The position numbers were made by a program, and so were the translations under genes. The notes beneath the pieces are model-generated. The model worked only from the letters and a program-made list of their open reading frames with translations. It ran no database searches and was not told the origin of the DNA. From assembly GCA_965224535.1 (NCBI GenBank), contig CBDCZR010000016.1, forward strand, positions 1-64,000: a stretch of 64,000 bases of DNA, read 5' to 3'. Below, piece by piece: positions 27,039 through 35,703 of the stretch; the stretch's first letter is position 1; every line of letters begins with the position of its first letter. This DNA is from JBCDHN01 sp965224535. GTDB taxonomy: Bacteria; Verrucomicrobiota; Verrucomicrobiia; Verrucomicrobiales; DEV007.

Positions 27039-28418
27039 ATGCGCCAATGCACCAAAACGATCGCCTTTTGCCTGAATTTCGCCCTCCTCGCGGCCGTGGC
27101 CAAGGCCGAGCCGGAAATCAAAAACGTCCTCCTTCTCGTTTCCGACGATCTGAAGGCCAGCGTGCTTGGTTGTTACGAAAATCGGGTCTGCCAGACGCCG
27201 AATCTCGACCGGCTCGCCTCGCAGGGCATGGTTTTCGAGCGCGCTTACTGCCAGGGAACGTCGTGCCGGCCATCGCGCATTTCCTTCATGCGCAGCCGGC
27301 ATTTGGACAGCAAAGGCGTTACCCTGGGCGAGCATTTCATCAGCCACGGGGTCTATAGCGCGCGGGTTGGCAAAATTTTCCACATGCGCGTGCCTGGCGA
27401 CATCATTCCGGGAACCAATGGCGACGACGTGCCTGCCTGCTGGACGGAGCGGTTCAACACGCAAGGGCAGGAGGCTCACACGCCCGGCGATTACGCCTGC
27501 CTGAACCTGAACATCTTCACGACCGAGCTGGAGGGGCGTGAATCGACGCGGATGAAGAACCGCATGTTTGTGAGCGTTAGCTACGATGGTGATGGGGCCG
27601 ATCAGCCCGATTTTAGGGCGGCGGAGCAAACCATCGCGTTGTTGCGCGATCGCGGCGAAAAGCCGTTTTTCATCGCCACGGGTTTCGTGCGGCCGCATTA
27701 CCCTAACGTTGCGCCCAAGCAGTATTTCGACCTCTATCCGCATGATGAAATGAAGCTGCCGGAGACGCCGGAGGGCGATTTGGACGACATTCCCAAGGCC
27801 GGTTGGCCTGGTTTGCGCTCAGAAAATTCCGGCATCGCCAAGTGGCCCGAAAACATCCAGCGCATGTGGGCGGCTTACTACGCCACGGTAACGTTCATGG
27901 ACGAGCAGGTGGGCAAAATCCTGGATGAACTGGAGCGTCTGGGTTTGCGGGACTCCACCGCGATCGTTTTTACCAGCGACCACGGTTATCACCTGGGAGA
28001 GCATACGTTTTGGCAGAAATCCAACCTGCACGAGGAATCTGTCCGTGTTCCGCTCATCATTTCAGCGCCAGGGCTCCAGGCGGGACGATCGGGCTCGATT
28101 GTCGAGCTGGTCGACATTTTTCCGACAATCTGCGAGCTAACCGGGATGCCGATTCCCGATTCTGTGGAAGGCAAGAGTCTGATGCCGATCCTAACCAATC
28201 CGGAGGCCGAGGTGCGCGATGCCGCGCGTTCGTTCGTAAGGGGCGGCCGTTCGCTTCGCGGCAAAAAGTGGGCCTACATGCGCTACGCCAAGGGTGAGGA
28301 GGAACTCTACGACATGGAACACGACCCCGGTCAATTCACGAATTTGGCGAGAAATCCCGAAAAAGCGCCGATTTTGCAAACGCTGCGCGAAAAGCTCGCG
28401 GCTTTGGAAAATCGTTAG
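27039..28418 (+). CDS. Secreted sulfatase (iduronate-2-sulfatase-like)
   Basis: 459 residues with a Sec signal ('FCLNFALLAAVAKAEP') and the full sulfatase core. Metal-binding Asp36/Asp37 are in 'LLVSDDLKA', the activation sequence is 'TSCRPSR' with Cys76 and Arg80 (C-x-P-x-R, the cysteine converted to formylglycine), and 'FTSDHGYHLGEH' lies near residue 310. The Cys-type site requires an FGE or anSME activator; the FGE-fold proteins in this window lack the catalytic cysteines, so the activator must be encoded elsewhere. The likely substrate is a sulfated polysaccharide, in line with Verrucomicrobial lifestyles. The stop codon overlaps that of the convergent clpX gene (28415-28418). Confidence 0.93.
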   Translation: MRQCTKTIAFCLNFALLAAVAKAEPEIKNVLLLVSDDLKASVLGCYENRVCQTPNLDRLASQGMVFERAYCQGTSCRPSRISFMRSRHLDSKGVTLGEHFISHGVYSARVGKIFHMRVPGDIIPGTNGDDVPACWTERFNTQGQEAHTPGDYACLNLNIFTTELEGRESTRMKNRMFVSVSYDGDGADQPDFRAAEQTIALLRDRGEKPFFIATGFVRPHYPNVAPKQYFDLYPHDEMKLPETPEGDLDDIPKAGWPGLRSENSGIAKWPENIQRMWAAYYATVTFMDEQVGKILDELERLGLRDSTAIVFTSDHGYHLGEHTFWQKSNLHEESVRVPLIISAPGLQAGRSGSIVELVDIFPTICELTGMPIPDSVEGKSLMPILTNPEAEVRDAARSFVRGGRSLRGKKWAYMRYAKGEEELYDMEHDPGQFTNLARNPEKAPILQTLREKLAALENR

Positions 28419-29668
28419 GCGGCGTCTTTCTTGGATTGCGGGTGAATGAGCAACGGCTCGCACGAACCCTCCACCACGGCGCGGTTGATGGTGATGCCGT
28501 CGATGTCGTCGCGGCTCGGCGCTTCAAACATCACCTCAAGCATCAATTTTTCGAAAATGGAACGTAACGCGCGGGCGCCGGTGCCGCGATTGATCGCTTC
28601 GTCGGCCAGAGCCTCCAAGCCATCGGAGGTGACCTCCAAATCCACTCCATCCATGGCCAAAAGCTTGCGGTATTGCTTGAGCATGGCGTTCTTGGGCTCG
28701 GTCAAAATCCGCACCAATTGATCGCGGTCGAGCTTCTCCAGCGCGGAGATGATGGGCAGGCGCCCGATGAATTCCGGGATGAGCCCGAAATGGAGCAAAT
28801 CTTCCTGCGTGGCCTGGGTCAGCTTGATTTTTTCCTCTTCAACATGCTCCGTGCCTTGTTCGCTGAATCCGAGCACTTTTTTGCCGATGCGCCGGCCGAT
28901 AATCTCCTCCATGCCGACAAAGGCGCCGCCGCACACGAAGAGGATGCGCTCGGTATTGACCTGGATGTATTCCTGCTGCGGGTGTTTGCGGCCACCCTGC
29001 GGCGGGACGTTGCAAATCGTTCCCTCCAGGATCTTGAGCAGCGCTTGTTGCACCCCTTCACCGGAAACATCGCGGGTAATGCTGACGTTTTCGGTTTTGC
29101 GGCCGATTTTGTCGATTTCGTCGATGTAAATGATGCCCAACTCGGCTTTTTTGACGTCGTAATCGGCAGTTTGGAGCAAACGCAGGATGATGTTTTCCAC
29201 GTCTTCGCCCACGTAGCCGGCCTCCGTCAGCGTGGTGGCGTCAGCGATACAAAATGGCACGTTGAGGATGCGGGCGAGCGTTTTGGCCAAAAGCGTTTTT
29301 CCGGAACCGGTGGGGCCGACCAGCAGAATATTGCTCTTCTCAATCTCCACATCGCCGTCCGGACCGCCCGCATTGTCCTGGTTGATGCGCTTGTAATGGT
29401 TGTGGACGGCCACGGAAAGCACTTTTTTGGCGACTTCCTGCCCGATGACGTACTGGTTGAGTTCGTCGAAAATTTCGCGCGGTTTGGGGACGGTAAACTC
29501 CGAGGAGGGTTCGCGATTGTCGTCGCCCAACTCCTTGTCCAGGATGCCTTTACAGACGTTGATGCAACTATCGCAGATGTAGACGCCGGGTCCGGCGATC
29601 AGTTTTTTAACCTCGGCATGGCTCTTCCCGCAGAAAGAACACATCGTCAAATTGGAAGCTCGCGCCAT
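28415..29668 (-). CDS. clpX: ClpX, ATPase subunit of the ClpXP protease
   Basis: 417 residues, the normal length. The N-terminal zinc-binding domain uses Cys10, Cys13, Cys32 and Cys35. The AAA+ module has Walker A 'GPTGSGKTLLAKTL', Walker B 'IIYIDEIDKIGR', and pore and sensor regions typical of ClpX ('RDVSGEGVQQALLK'). It unfolds tagged substrates and feeds them to ClpP. No clpP or tig gene is adjacent, unlike in many bacteria, so clpX is a single-gene unit here. It converges on the sulfatase gene with overlapping stop codons. Confidence 0.98.
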   Translation of the reverse strand: MARASNLTMCSFCGKSHAEVKKLIAGPGVYICDSCINVCKGILDKELGDDNREPSSEFTVPKPREIFDELNQYVIGQEVAKKVLSVAVHNHYKRINQDNAGGPDGDVEIEKSNILLVGPTGSGKTLLAKTLARILNVPFCIADATTLTEAGYVGEDVENIILRLLQTADYDVKKAELGIIYIDEIDKIGRKTENVSITRDVSGEGVQQALLKILEGTICNVPPQGGRKHPQQEYIQVNTERILFVCGGAFVGMEEIIGRRIGKKVLGFSEQGTEHVEEEKIKLTQATQEDLLHFGLIPEFIGRLPIISALEKLDRDQLVRILTEPKNAMLKQYRKLLAMDGVDLEVTSDGLEALADEAINRGTGARALRSIFEKLMLEVMFEAPSRDDIDGITINRAVVEGSCEPLLIHPQSKKDAA

Positions 29669-29943
29669 AAAATTTGCAGGGGAAGGGATGGTGGTTTTGG
29701 GAGAAGCGTTAAATTAGCCGCCGTTTGGCCGAAAAGCCAACGTTTTCATCGCGCCGAGCGGAGGAAACGGGATTTTAGAGGGCGTGCGGCTCGAGGTGCG
29801 AGTTCGCGGTGTTTTTGGCGAGCGCTTCCGCATAAACTTACCGGCATCGTGGTAAATTCCGAAGGGCTGAGCGCTCTACCTCGTCCTGAGCGGCATTCCG
29901 CTTGATGCGTTGGCGCCCCGGAATTACCCTGCCAAGCGTGCCG

Positions 29944-30564
29944 ATGAAATTTTCGACGATCACCTACCAGCAACTCAAGGAACTCACGGACATCACGGAG
30001 GTGGTGGACGATGAGGCGTTTGCGGCGTGGAGAGATCGGGGTGAGGCGCCCTCTGAGCCGGTATCGGATCGCCTGCGCCAACTTGTCGAATGGCACCGAA
30101 TTCACCTGGAGTCATACACGGAAGAGGAGATCAAAATGAAGCTGATTGGTCCGCTCGTGGAATTGGTGAACTATCGCGAAGCCGGTTTAACCGAATGGTA
30201 TGAACGGGCCATCGCGGCCACGATTGGCGGAGAGGAATTGAGCGGGAAAGCCGACTTTATCCTGGCGCGAGGAGAGAAAGAGCCCGTTCCGCCCTTTTTC
30301 ATGCTGCAGGAATTCAAACCTGAGTTTTCAAACGCAAATCCGGAGGTGCAGCTAATCGCCGAAATGCTGGTATCCGCCAAGTTGGGTCAGCAATCCATTG
30401 TCCGCGGCTCCTACACCAATGCGGGGATTTTCCGTTTTGTGGAATTGCGCCAACCAGCAGGTGAGAGCCCGGTTTATTGCGTATCGCGTCACTATTCGGC
30501 GGTCCACTTGCCGGATTTGATGGATATGTTTCGCTTTTTCTCCGCGATCAAGGGTGATTTGTGA
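29944..30564 (+). CDS. Hypothetical protein with PD-(D/E)XK-like core
   Basis: 206 residues from ATG 29944, preferred because upstream in-frame codons do not look coding. The segment 'LSGKADFILARGE' followed by 'FFMLQEFKPE' and 'EVQLIAEMLVSA' gives the D...E-x-K spacing of the PD-(D/E)XK nuclease fold, without a recognised partner domain. The N-terminal half is helical with 'MKLIGPLVELVNY', a block also seen in type I restriction-like and uncharacterised conserved proteins. It stands alone between clpX and a DUF1552 gene. The nuclease assignment is by motif only. Confidence 0.6.
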   Translation: MKFSTITYQQLKELTDITEVVDDEAFAAWRDRGEAPSEPVSDRLRQLVEWHRIHLESYTEEEIKMKLIGPLVELVNYREAGLTEWYERAIAATIGGEELSGKADFILARGEKEPVPPFFMLQEFKPEFSNANPEVQLIAEMLVSAKLGQQSIVRGSYTNAGIFRFVELRQPAGESPVYCVSRHYSAVHLPDLMDMFRFFSAIKGDL

Positions 30565-30677
30565 TCTACCGCGTCAAATTGTGCCATCCCGGCAAGATTT
30601 GGCCATTTGGTTAGGATCGGCGGTCCACGGACCTGAAAGAACCAACCCCAAAACCGGGTGATTTTGGCACGGCCACC

Positions 30678-32045
30678 ATGAGTAATATCCAACGAAAAAC
30701 CTGGCAAATCAGCCGCCGCCACGTCTTGCGCGGCATTGGAGCAACCGTGGCGCTACCCATGCTCGATTGCATGGCCGGCAGCGCTCTGCCCACGCCAACT
30801 AAGCCGAAACGCAGCGTTTTCCTCTACATTCCTAACGGAGTCAACACGCTGACGTGGCAAATTCAGCTAGCTGGGGCGGATTACACGCTAACCGGGCCGA
30901 TGAAGTCGCTGGAGCGGCATCGCGCGGAAATCACGCCCATCAGCGGCCTGCATCACCCTAATGGCATTGGTAAGCACCACAACTGCGACAAGGTTTGGCT
31001 CACCGGAGCGGATGTTCCCCGCGATGGCGGTGCGTTTCGCAACAGCGTCTCCGCGGATCAGCTCATCGCCGAGGTCCAGGGGCCGCAAACGCGCTTCAGC
31101 TCGCTGGAAATGGCGATTTCGGGCCACTCGCTGGCGTGGTCGCGCGATGGCATTCAGCTTCCCGCGGAGCGCAGCACCAAGAACATTTTCAACCGCCTTT
31201 TTGGCGTGGAAAAGGACGGAAAAGACGTCGTGCGCCGCCGCCTCAACCGCCGCGCCAGCGTGTTGGACGTGGTTTTGGACGACGCCCGGCAAATCAGCAA
31301 AAACATCGGCGCTGAGGACCGCACCAAGCTGGACGAATACCTGACCGCCGTGCGTCAGGTGGAAATTCGCACCGAGCGGGCCGACGCCTGGCTGGACGTG
31401 CCCAAACCGGAGATCGACAAGCAGACCGCGGCGCATCTCAGCCGAAAACTCGACCACAATCAGTCGACCGACTTCTACCGCACCTACTACGACCTGATGG
31501 TGCTGGCCCTGCGCACGGACATGACGCGCGTCATCACCTGCATGATCGGCAGCGAAAGCAGCGGCCACGCGATTCCCGAAATTGGCGTGGTGCAGACCCG
31601 GCACGAGCTTTCCCACCACAATGGCGATCCCGAGCAAATGCGCCGGTTGACGGAGACGGACACGTTTTTGGTGGAACAATTCAGCTATTTTCTCGATGAA
31701 CTCAAGGGCGCCAGCGAAAACGACGAAAGCTTGCTGGAAACCACGCAAATCCTCTGGGGCAGCGGCATGGCCTACGGTCACAGCCACGGCAACGCGAACT
31801 TGCCGCTGGTGCTCGCCGGCGGGCGCTCGCTTGGCGCCAAACACGGCCAACACGTCGATTTCAACCTGCCAAAAATCGGGAAATACGATGTTTCCGACGT
31901 CAGGGGCCACTACGGCATCTGTTCGCGTCCGGTGGATGGCGAGGCGCGTCTGAGCAACCTGCTCCTAACCATGTGCCAGCGCGCGGATGTGGAGGTGGAA
32001 CAGTTTAACGACAGCGTTCGGACGATTTCCGAGATCGTCGCCTGA
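30678..32045 (+). CDS. Tat-exported DUF1552 (HXXSHH) family protein
   Basis: 455 residues with the twin-arginine signal 'QISRRHVLRGIGATVALP' and a full-length DUF1552 body. The family motif is canonical here ('HELSHH', about residue 314), in contrast with the Thr variant in the copy at 5097. The two are only distantly similar, so they are old paralogues, not a recent duplication. The protein is exported folded and is probably periplasmic or surface-bound; its activity is unknown. No DUF1592-type partner gene is adjacent. The upstream gap (30565-30677) is short and holds no visible regulatory element. Confidence 0.92.
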   Translation: MSNIQRKTWQISRRHVLRGIGATVALPMLDCMAGSALPTPTKPKRSVFLYIPNGVNTLTWQIQLAGADYTLTGPMKSLERHRAEITPISGLHHPNGIGKHHNCDKVWLTGADVPRDGGAFRNSVSADQLIAEVQGPQTRFSSLEMAISGHSLAWSRDGIQLPAERSTKNIFNRLFGVEKDGKDVVRRRLNRRASVLDVVLDDARQISKNIGAEDRTKLDEYLTAVRQVEIRTERADAWLDVPKPEIDKQTAAHLSRKLDHNQSTDFYRTYYDLMVLALRTDMTRVITCMIGSESSGHAIPEIGVVQTRHELSHHNGDPEQMRRLTETDTFLVEQFSYFLDELKGASENDESLLETTQILWGSGMAYGHSHGNANLPLVLAGGRSLGAKHGQHVDFNLPKIGKYDVSDVRGHYGICSRPVDGEARLSNLLLTMCQRADVEVEQFNDSVRTISEIVA

Positions 32046-32060
32046 GATTTCGGCTGCTAA

Positions 32061-32552
32061 TCACGGTGATCGCAGTTTTGCTTCGATCGCCTCGTACATC
32101 GTGCGGCAGTGCGGAGCCTGGAGCCGCGTTTTGAGGATCGCGCCGGATCGCTCCAAGCTGCCCCACTCCAATATCTCCACGTCCAGGTGTTGGCTGCCCC
32201 ATGCGTTGACAGCATCGATGTCGGGGCGGTAGATGTCGATCGCGTCTTGCCCGACCAACGCGCTTCCGTAGTCCTCAATCACGAAGGTTTCCGGGTGACC
32301 GGGGATGCGAAACACCGTGCCGACCGGAAATCGGGACCAATCCGCTGCCGCGGTGTTGTGAGCTTTGGTGGTTTGCAGCGGTGCACCTGAGGCAGCGACC
32401 AATCCCCAGAGTTGCTTGGATTTTTCCGTGTGGGTGTAGGCGGTGGTGCGGACATTCAGCGTGGACACCGGTTTGGCTCGCCGATCGCAGGCGGTTGCCC
32501 AAACCAGGCAGACAAGCACAACAACCCAACGCTTGGATTTTTGGAAAAACAT
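32061..32552 (-). CDS. Putative lipoprotein with 3D (Asp-Asp-Asp) domain
   Basis: 163 residues from ATG 32552; codons further upstream are non-coding. The N-terminal hydrophobic stretch ends in 'VWATAC', a plausible if non-ideal lipobox. The remainder is a 3D domain, the catalytic barrel of MltA and related wall enzymes: 'RTTAYTHTE', 'RFPVGTVFRIPG', and the three-aspartate core 'VIEDYGSALVGQDAIDIYRP'. It would act on peptidoglycan in the periplasm, as a lytic transglycosylase-like or accessory factor. It is convergent with the DUF1552 gene, 15 bases away. Confidence 0.75.
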   Translation of the reverse strand: MFFQKSKRWVVVLVCLVWATACDRRAKPVSTLNVRTTAYTHTEKSKQLWGLVAASGAPLQTTKAHNTAAADWSRFPVGTVFRIPGHPETFVIEDYGSALVGQDAIDIYRPDIDAVNAWGSQHLDVEILEWGSLERSGAILKTRLQAPHCRTMYEAIEAKLRSP

Positions 32553-32725
32553 GGGGTGAATCGCCCTAAAATGGGTGTACGATAGGTTTTGCGCAAGCGT
32601 CAGGTTTTGCCGGCAATGCAGGGCGTGAAAATTGCAACGTTTCCGGGCCGACTCCGGATGCTTGCAAAACCGATGCATTTCTGTAAACCCGGCCTCGCGC
32701 AAACCGCTGGTATGTATCACCTTGC

Positions 32726-33268
32726 ATGAACCAAAACACCCCAAAAAACATGGAGACTCAACCCGAGAAAACCGTCTGGCAGGCCAAGCCCTCAAATTGG
32801 TGCCGGTTTCCCACCTACTTCTTCTGCCTGTTGCTGGCCGCGGGCATTTGCGTGGGCGCCATCCTCATGGAGGAGCCGCTGATTTACGCGGGCGTAGCTC
32901 TGCCCATCCTCATCGCGCTGGGCGCCTTTATTGCCGTCAAAAGCACGCGCTACAAGCTGACCGAACAGCGTTTGTTCGTGGACGAGGGCATTTTGACCCG
33001 CGTTTCCGACGAACTGGAGCTGTACCGGGTGAAGGACCTGACCGTCATTCGTCCGTTCTTTCTGCGCCTGGTGGGGCGGGGGAGCATCCTGTTGCACACC
33101 AGCGACAAGACTCATCCGCGGCTCTACCTGCGTGGCATTCGCGATCTGGACAGCGTGCGCGATCAAATCCGCCAATTGGTGGAGCTGTGGCGCGAACGCA
33201 AGCACGTGCGCGAAGTGGACCGCTCTGGCGACATTGACGTGGGCGGCGATGGTGAGTTTTCGCGTTAA
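32726..33268 (+). CDS. PH-domain (bPH_2) membrane protein
   Basis: 180 residues. Two membrane helices ('TYFFCLLLAAGICVGAIL' and 'YAGVALPILIALGAFIAV') are followed by a bacterial pleckstrin-homology domain of the YdbS/bPH_2 type ('RYKLTEQRLFVDEGILTRV', 'ELYRVKDLTVIRPFFLRLVG'). The family is membrane-associated with poorly defined roles. A second in-frame ATG at 32750 is a possible start. The C-terminal tail is short, acidic and likely flexible. It is convergent with cinA, 7 bases from its stop. Confidence 0.85.
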   Translation: MNQNTPKNMETQPEKTVWQAKPSNWCRFPTYFFCLLLAAGICVGAILMEEPLIYAGVALPILIALGAFIAVKSTRYKLTEQRLFVDEGILTRVSDELELYRVKDLTVIRPFFLRLVGRGSILLHTSDKTHPRLYLRGIRDLDSVRDQIRQLVELWRERKHVREVDRSGDIDVGGDGEFSR

Positions 33269-33275
33269 ACCGACG

Positions 33276-34520
33276 TCAACGCGCGTTTAGCCCCAAAATG
33301 CGGCGGCGCACCAAATCCAGCGCCATGAGCGTGACCCGCTGCTTGAAGCTGAGCCGATCGGCGCGGAAGCAGTGGTGCTTGACCTGCGTTTCGCCGTTTT
33401 TCGATGCCTGGCCGATGTAAACCGTGCCAACCGGCTTGGATTTCGTCCCTCCGGTGGGTCCGGCGATTCCGGTCACCGAGATGGCGTGATCGACTCCGCT
33501 GCGTTTCAGGCAACCCTCCGCCATGGCCCGGGCGACTGGCTCGCTGACGGCGCCATGCTCGGCCAGCAGAGCCTCATCCACGCCCAACAAGCTGGTTTTG
33601 GCCTCGTTGGCGTAGGTCACGTAGCCCTGCCGGAAAACGCCGGAGGAGCCCGAAACATTCGTGACCGTGTGCGCGATGAATCCGCCGGTGCACGACTCCG
33701 CGGTGGCCAACCACTGGCCGCGTTCGGCCAACAGCGCCACCAGCGTCTCCTCCAGGCTGCGGCCCTCGCAATCGACCAATTCATCGGCAAAAAACTCGCG
33801 CACCAGCTTCTCAGCGGCGTCGAGCACGGGCGGCTTTGCAATGACGCGAATGTCCACCTCGCCAAGTCGCGCGCAGTAGCCGATTTCCACGCCCTCCAGT
33901 TCGCGCAGCGGTTGCTCGATGACCTCCGCGATGTGGCTCTCGCCCAAGCCGACGATCCGAAAATTGCGAAACGCCGGCACTTCGCCGGATTTTGCCGCCA
34001 CCATGTCGGCAAGCCGGGGTTTGACCAGATTTTCGAACATCGGCTTCAACTCGCGCGGCGGTCCCGGGAGGACGAACATCGCGGGATTTCGACCCTCCAC
34101 GGCGGGAAAATGGAGTCCCGGGGCCGTTCCGTTGGGATTTTCCAAAACCACGGCCCCAACCGGCGCCATCGCCTGACGCACGTTGTTTTCCGGCATTTCG
34201 CGGCCAAACCGGCGAAACATTTGCCGCATTTGGGCTAAAACCGCCTCATCCAGCTTCATTTCCAGCCCCAGCATGCCGGCAATGACTTCGCGAGTCACGT
34301 CGTCGCTGGTTGGCCCCAGCCCGCCGGTGACGAGCAAGACATCGGCGCGCGGAAAAGCCTCGGCCAGCATCTCCGCGATCGCATCGCCGTCGGGAATGCA
34401 AGTTTGGCGCTCGATTCGCAAACCCAGCGGCAGCAGTTGCTCGCCCAGGTAGGCAAGGTGCGTGTTCACGACTTGGCCGAGCAAGAGTTCGGTGCCGGTG
34501 TTGATGACCTCAAGTTTCAC
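33276..34520 (-). CDS. cinA: CinA: competence/damage-inducible protein, NMN amidohydrolase type
   Basis: 414 residues starting at GTG 34520. The frame is open further upstream, but only this start gives the conserved 'KLEVINTGTELLLGQ' N-terminus. The COG1058 MoCF-like domain has 'VTGGLGPTSDDVT'. The C-terminal PncC domain has 'TAESCTGGFIAHTVT' and 'SGVFRQGYVTYANEAK'. Such two-domain proteins hydrolyse ADP-ribose-type compounds and deamidate nicotinamide mononucleotide in pyridine nucleotide recycling. It ends a three-gene minus-strand run with the HAD gene and dciA (gaps of 46 and 9 bases). Confidence 0.95.
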   Translation of the reverse strand: MKLEVINTGTELLLGQVVNTHLAYLGEQLLPLGLRIERQTCIPDGDAIAEMLAEAFPRADVLLVTGGLGPTSDDVTREVIAGMLGLEMKLDEAVLAQMRQMFRRFGREMPENNVRQAMAPVGAVVLENPNGTAPGLHFPAVEGRNPAMFVLPGPPRELKPMFENLVKPRLADMVAAKSGEVPAFRNFRIVGLGESHIAEVIEQPLRELEGVEIGYCARLGEVDIRVIAKPPVLDAAEKLVREFFADELVDCEGRSLEETLVALLAERGQWLATAESCTGGFIAHTVTNVSGSSGVFRQGYVTYANEAKTSLLGVDEALLAEHGAVSEPVARAMAEGCLKRSGVDHAISVTGIAGPTGGTKSKPVGTVYIGQASKNGETQVKHHCFRADRLSFKQRVTLMALDLVRRRILGLNAR

Positions 34521-34566
34521 GGGAAATCCAGGCTGGCCCCCATCCCGCTCCCGCGCAAGTGCGCAT

Positions 34567-35202
34567 TCACGCCGGCGGTTCGGCGCGTCGGAACCAATCA
34601 CCCAGCCGTGCAAGGTCCAGAACCATCACGTCCGGCTCGCTGGGGGCCAATTTTGCCGCGGAGTCATAGCCTGTGAGCACTGCGATGGAGGTGATGCCGG
34701 CGTGTTTGGCCGTGTCCACATCGTGCCGCATATCGCCGACGAAGCAGGTGTCATCCGGCTTGAGCCGGTTTTCATCCAGAATCCGGTGGATGAGCTTGCG
34801 TTTGTCCCGCACATCCAGGTAAACGCGCTCAAACCAACCGTCAAAACCCAGATTTTTCGCCTGCTGCACAAAGTGGCTCTCAGTAACCGCGCTGAGCACG
34901 AAAAGTCGCCGCCCCGCAGCATGCATGGTCTCCACAAATTCCCGGGCGTGGGGGATGGGAAGCTCGGTTTCCCGGGTTTGCGGAAAAAACCGGGCGTAGA
35001 GCGCCTCCAGCTCCGCATGGGTCACGCCGGGAATGCGCTCTTCGTAAAAATCGCCAAATGGCAGCCGAAATTCCTCCCGAAACGTCGCCTCATCCACTGC
35101 TTCGGCCCCGTGATGGGTCAAAATGCGGTTGATGGTGTCGATGACCGGCGGCAGGTCGTTGCACAGCGTTCCCGACCAATCAAAAATGATGTTGGCGAAC
35201 AT
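34567..35202 (-). CDS. HAD-superfamily hydrolase with DWSGT motif
   Basis: 211 residues of the Gph-like C1-cap HAD fold. The motifs are nucleophile Asp8 in 'FDWSGTLCND', Ser in 'LFVLSAVTE', Lys near 'RDKRKLIHRIL', and 'CFVGDMRHDVDTAKHAG' with the metal-binding acids. The general acid/base Asp normally two residues after the nucleophile is Ser here (Asp-Trp-Ser), a change reminiscent of phosphonatases, which have D-W-A-G-T. Activity may thus differ from a standard phosphatase; the substrate is unknown. It is cotranscribed with dciA and cinA. Confidence 0.87.
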   Translation of the reverse strand: MFANIIFDWSGTLCNDLPPVIDTINRILTHHGAEAVDEATFREEFRLPFGDFYEERIPGVTHAELEALYARFFPQTRETELPIPHAREFVETMHAAGRRLFVLSAVTESHFVQQAKNLGFDGWFERVYLDVRDKRKLIHRILDENRLKPDDTCFVGDMRHDVDTAKHAGITSIAVLTGYDSAAKLAPSEPDVMVLDLARLGDWFRRAEPPA

Positions 35203-35211
35203 GGGCGACCT

Positions 35212-35604
35212 TCAGTTTCCCACGCGAAAACGCAAACCGCGAATTGCGCCGGAACCGAAGCGTTCTTGCATCCGGCGCAGGATTTCCCCGCGGTGAAAGC
35301 GCTCCAGGTCATATTTCAGCGCCGGTTGGGTCACGGCCACGATCAACTCGCCTCGCCGGATTTGCACGGGCCGGGAGTTGTGAGCCACGGCGGGGCCGAC
35401 GATTTCTTCCCAAGCCGCGATGAGTTGATCCTCCAGCAGGCGCTCCTGAATTCCCAGCTTTGAGAGCACTTTTTCCAAATCGGTGTTGGCGTCCTTGGCC
35501 GGCCGGCCCTCGATAGCTTCGCGGCGCGACTTCCAGCGGTCATCGCATTGTTCCTGCCAAGCCTGCCAGTTGGACTGAAAGCTGCGTCGGCGGTTGGGAT
35601 CCAT
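35212..35604 (-). CDS. dciA: DciA-like (DUF721) helicase-loading protein
   Basis: 130 residues from ATG 35604, which is preceded by an AGGG Shine-Dalgarno; an ATG at 35619 lacks one. The DUF721 core is at the C-terminal end ('AAWEEIVGPAVAHNSRPVQI', 'GELIVAVTQPALKYDLE'). DciA loads the replicative helicase in bacteria without DnaC or DnaI, which fits a PVC organism. The N-terminal 45 residues are basic and Trp/Arg/Gln-rich, probably disordered. It is the first gene of the dciA-HAD-cinA run. Confidence 0.82.
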   Translation of the reverse strand: MDPNRRRSFQSNWQAWQEQCDDRWKSRREAIEGRPAKDANTDLEKVLSKLGIQERLLEDQLIAAWEEIVGPAVAHNSRPVQIRRGELIVAVTQPALKYDLERFHRGEILRRMQERFGSGAIRGLRFRVGN

Positions 35605-35703
35605 GGCTGACCCTAGCATGAGTACCAGGGGCCGCGCAACTCACGGTTCAAAAAGTCGAGCTTCCCAACCGGTGGAACTGTGCCAAGTTCCCCGCCTAAA
35701 ATC

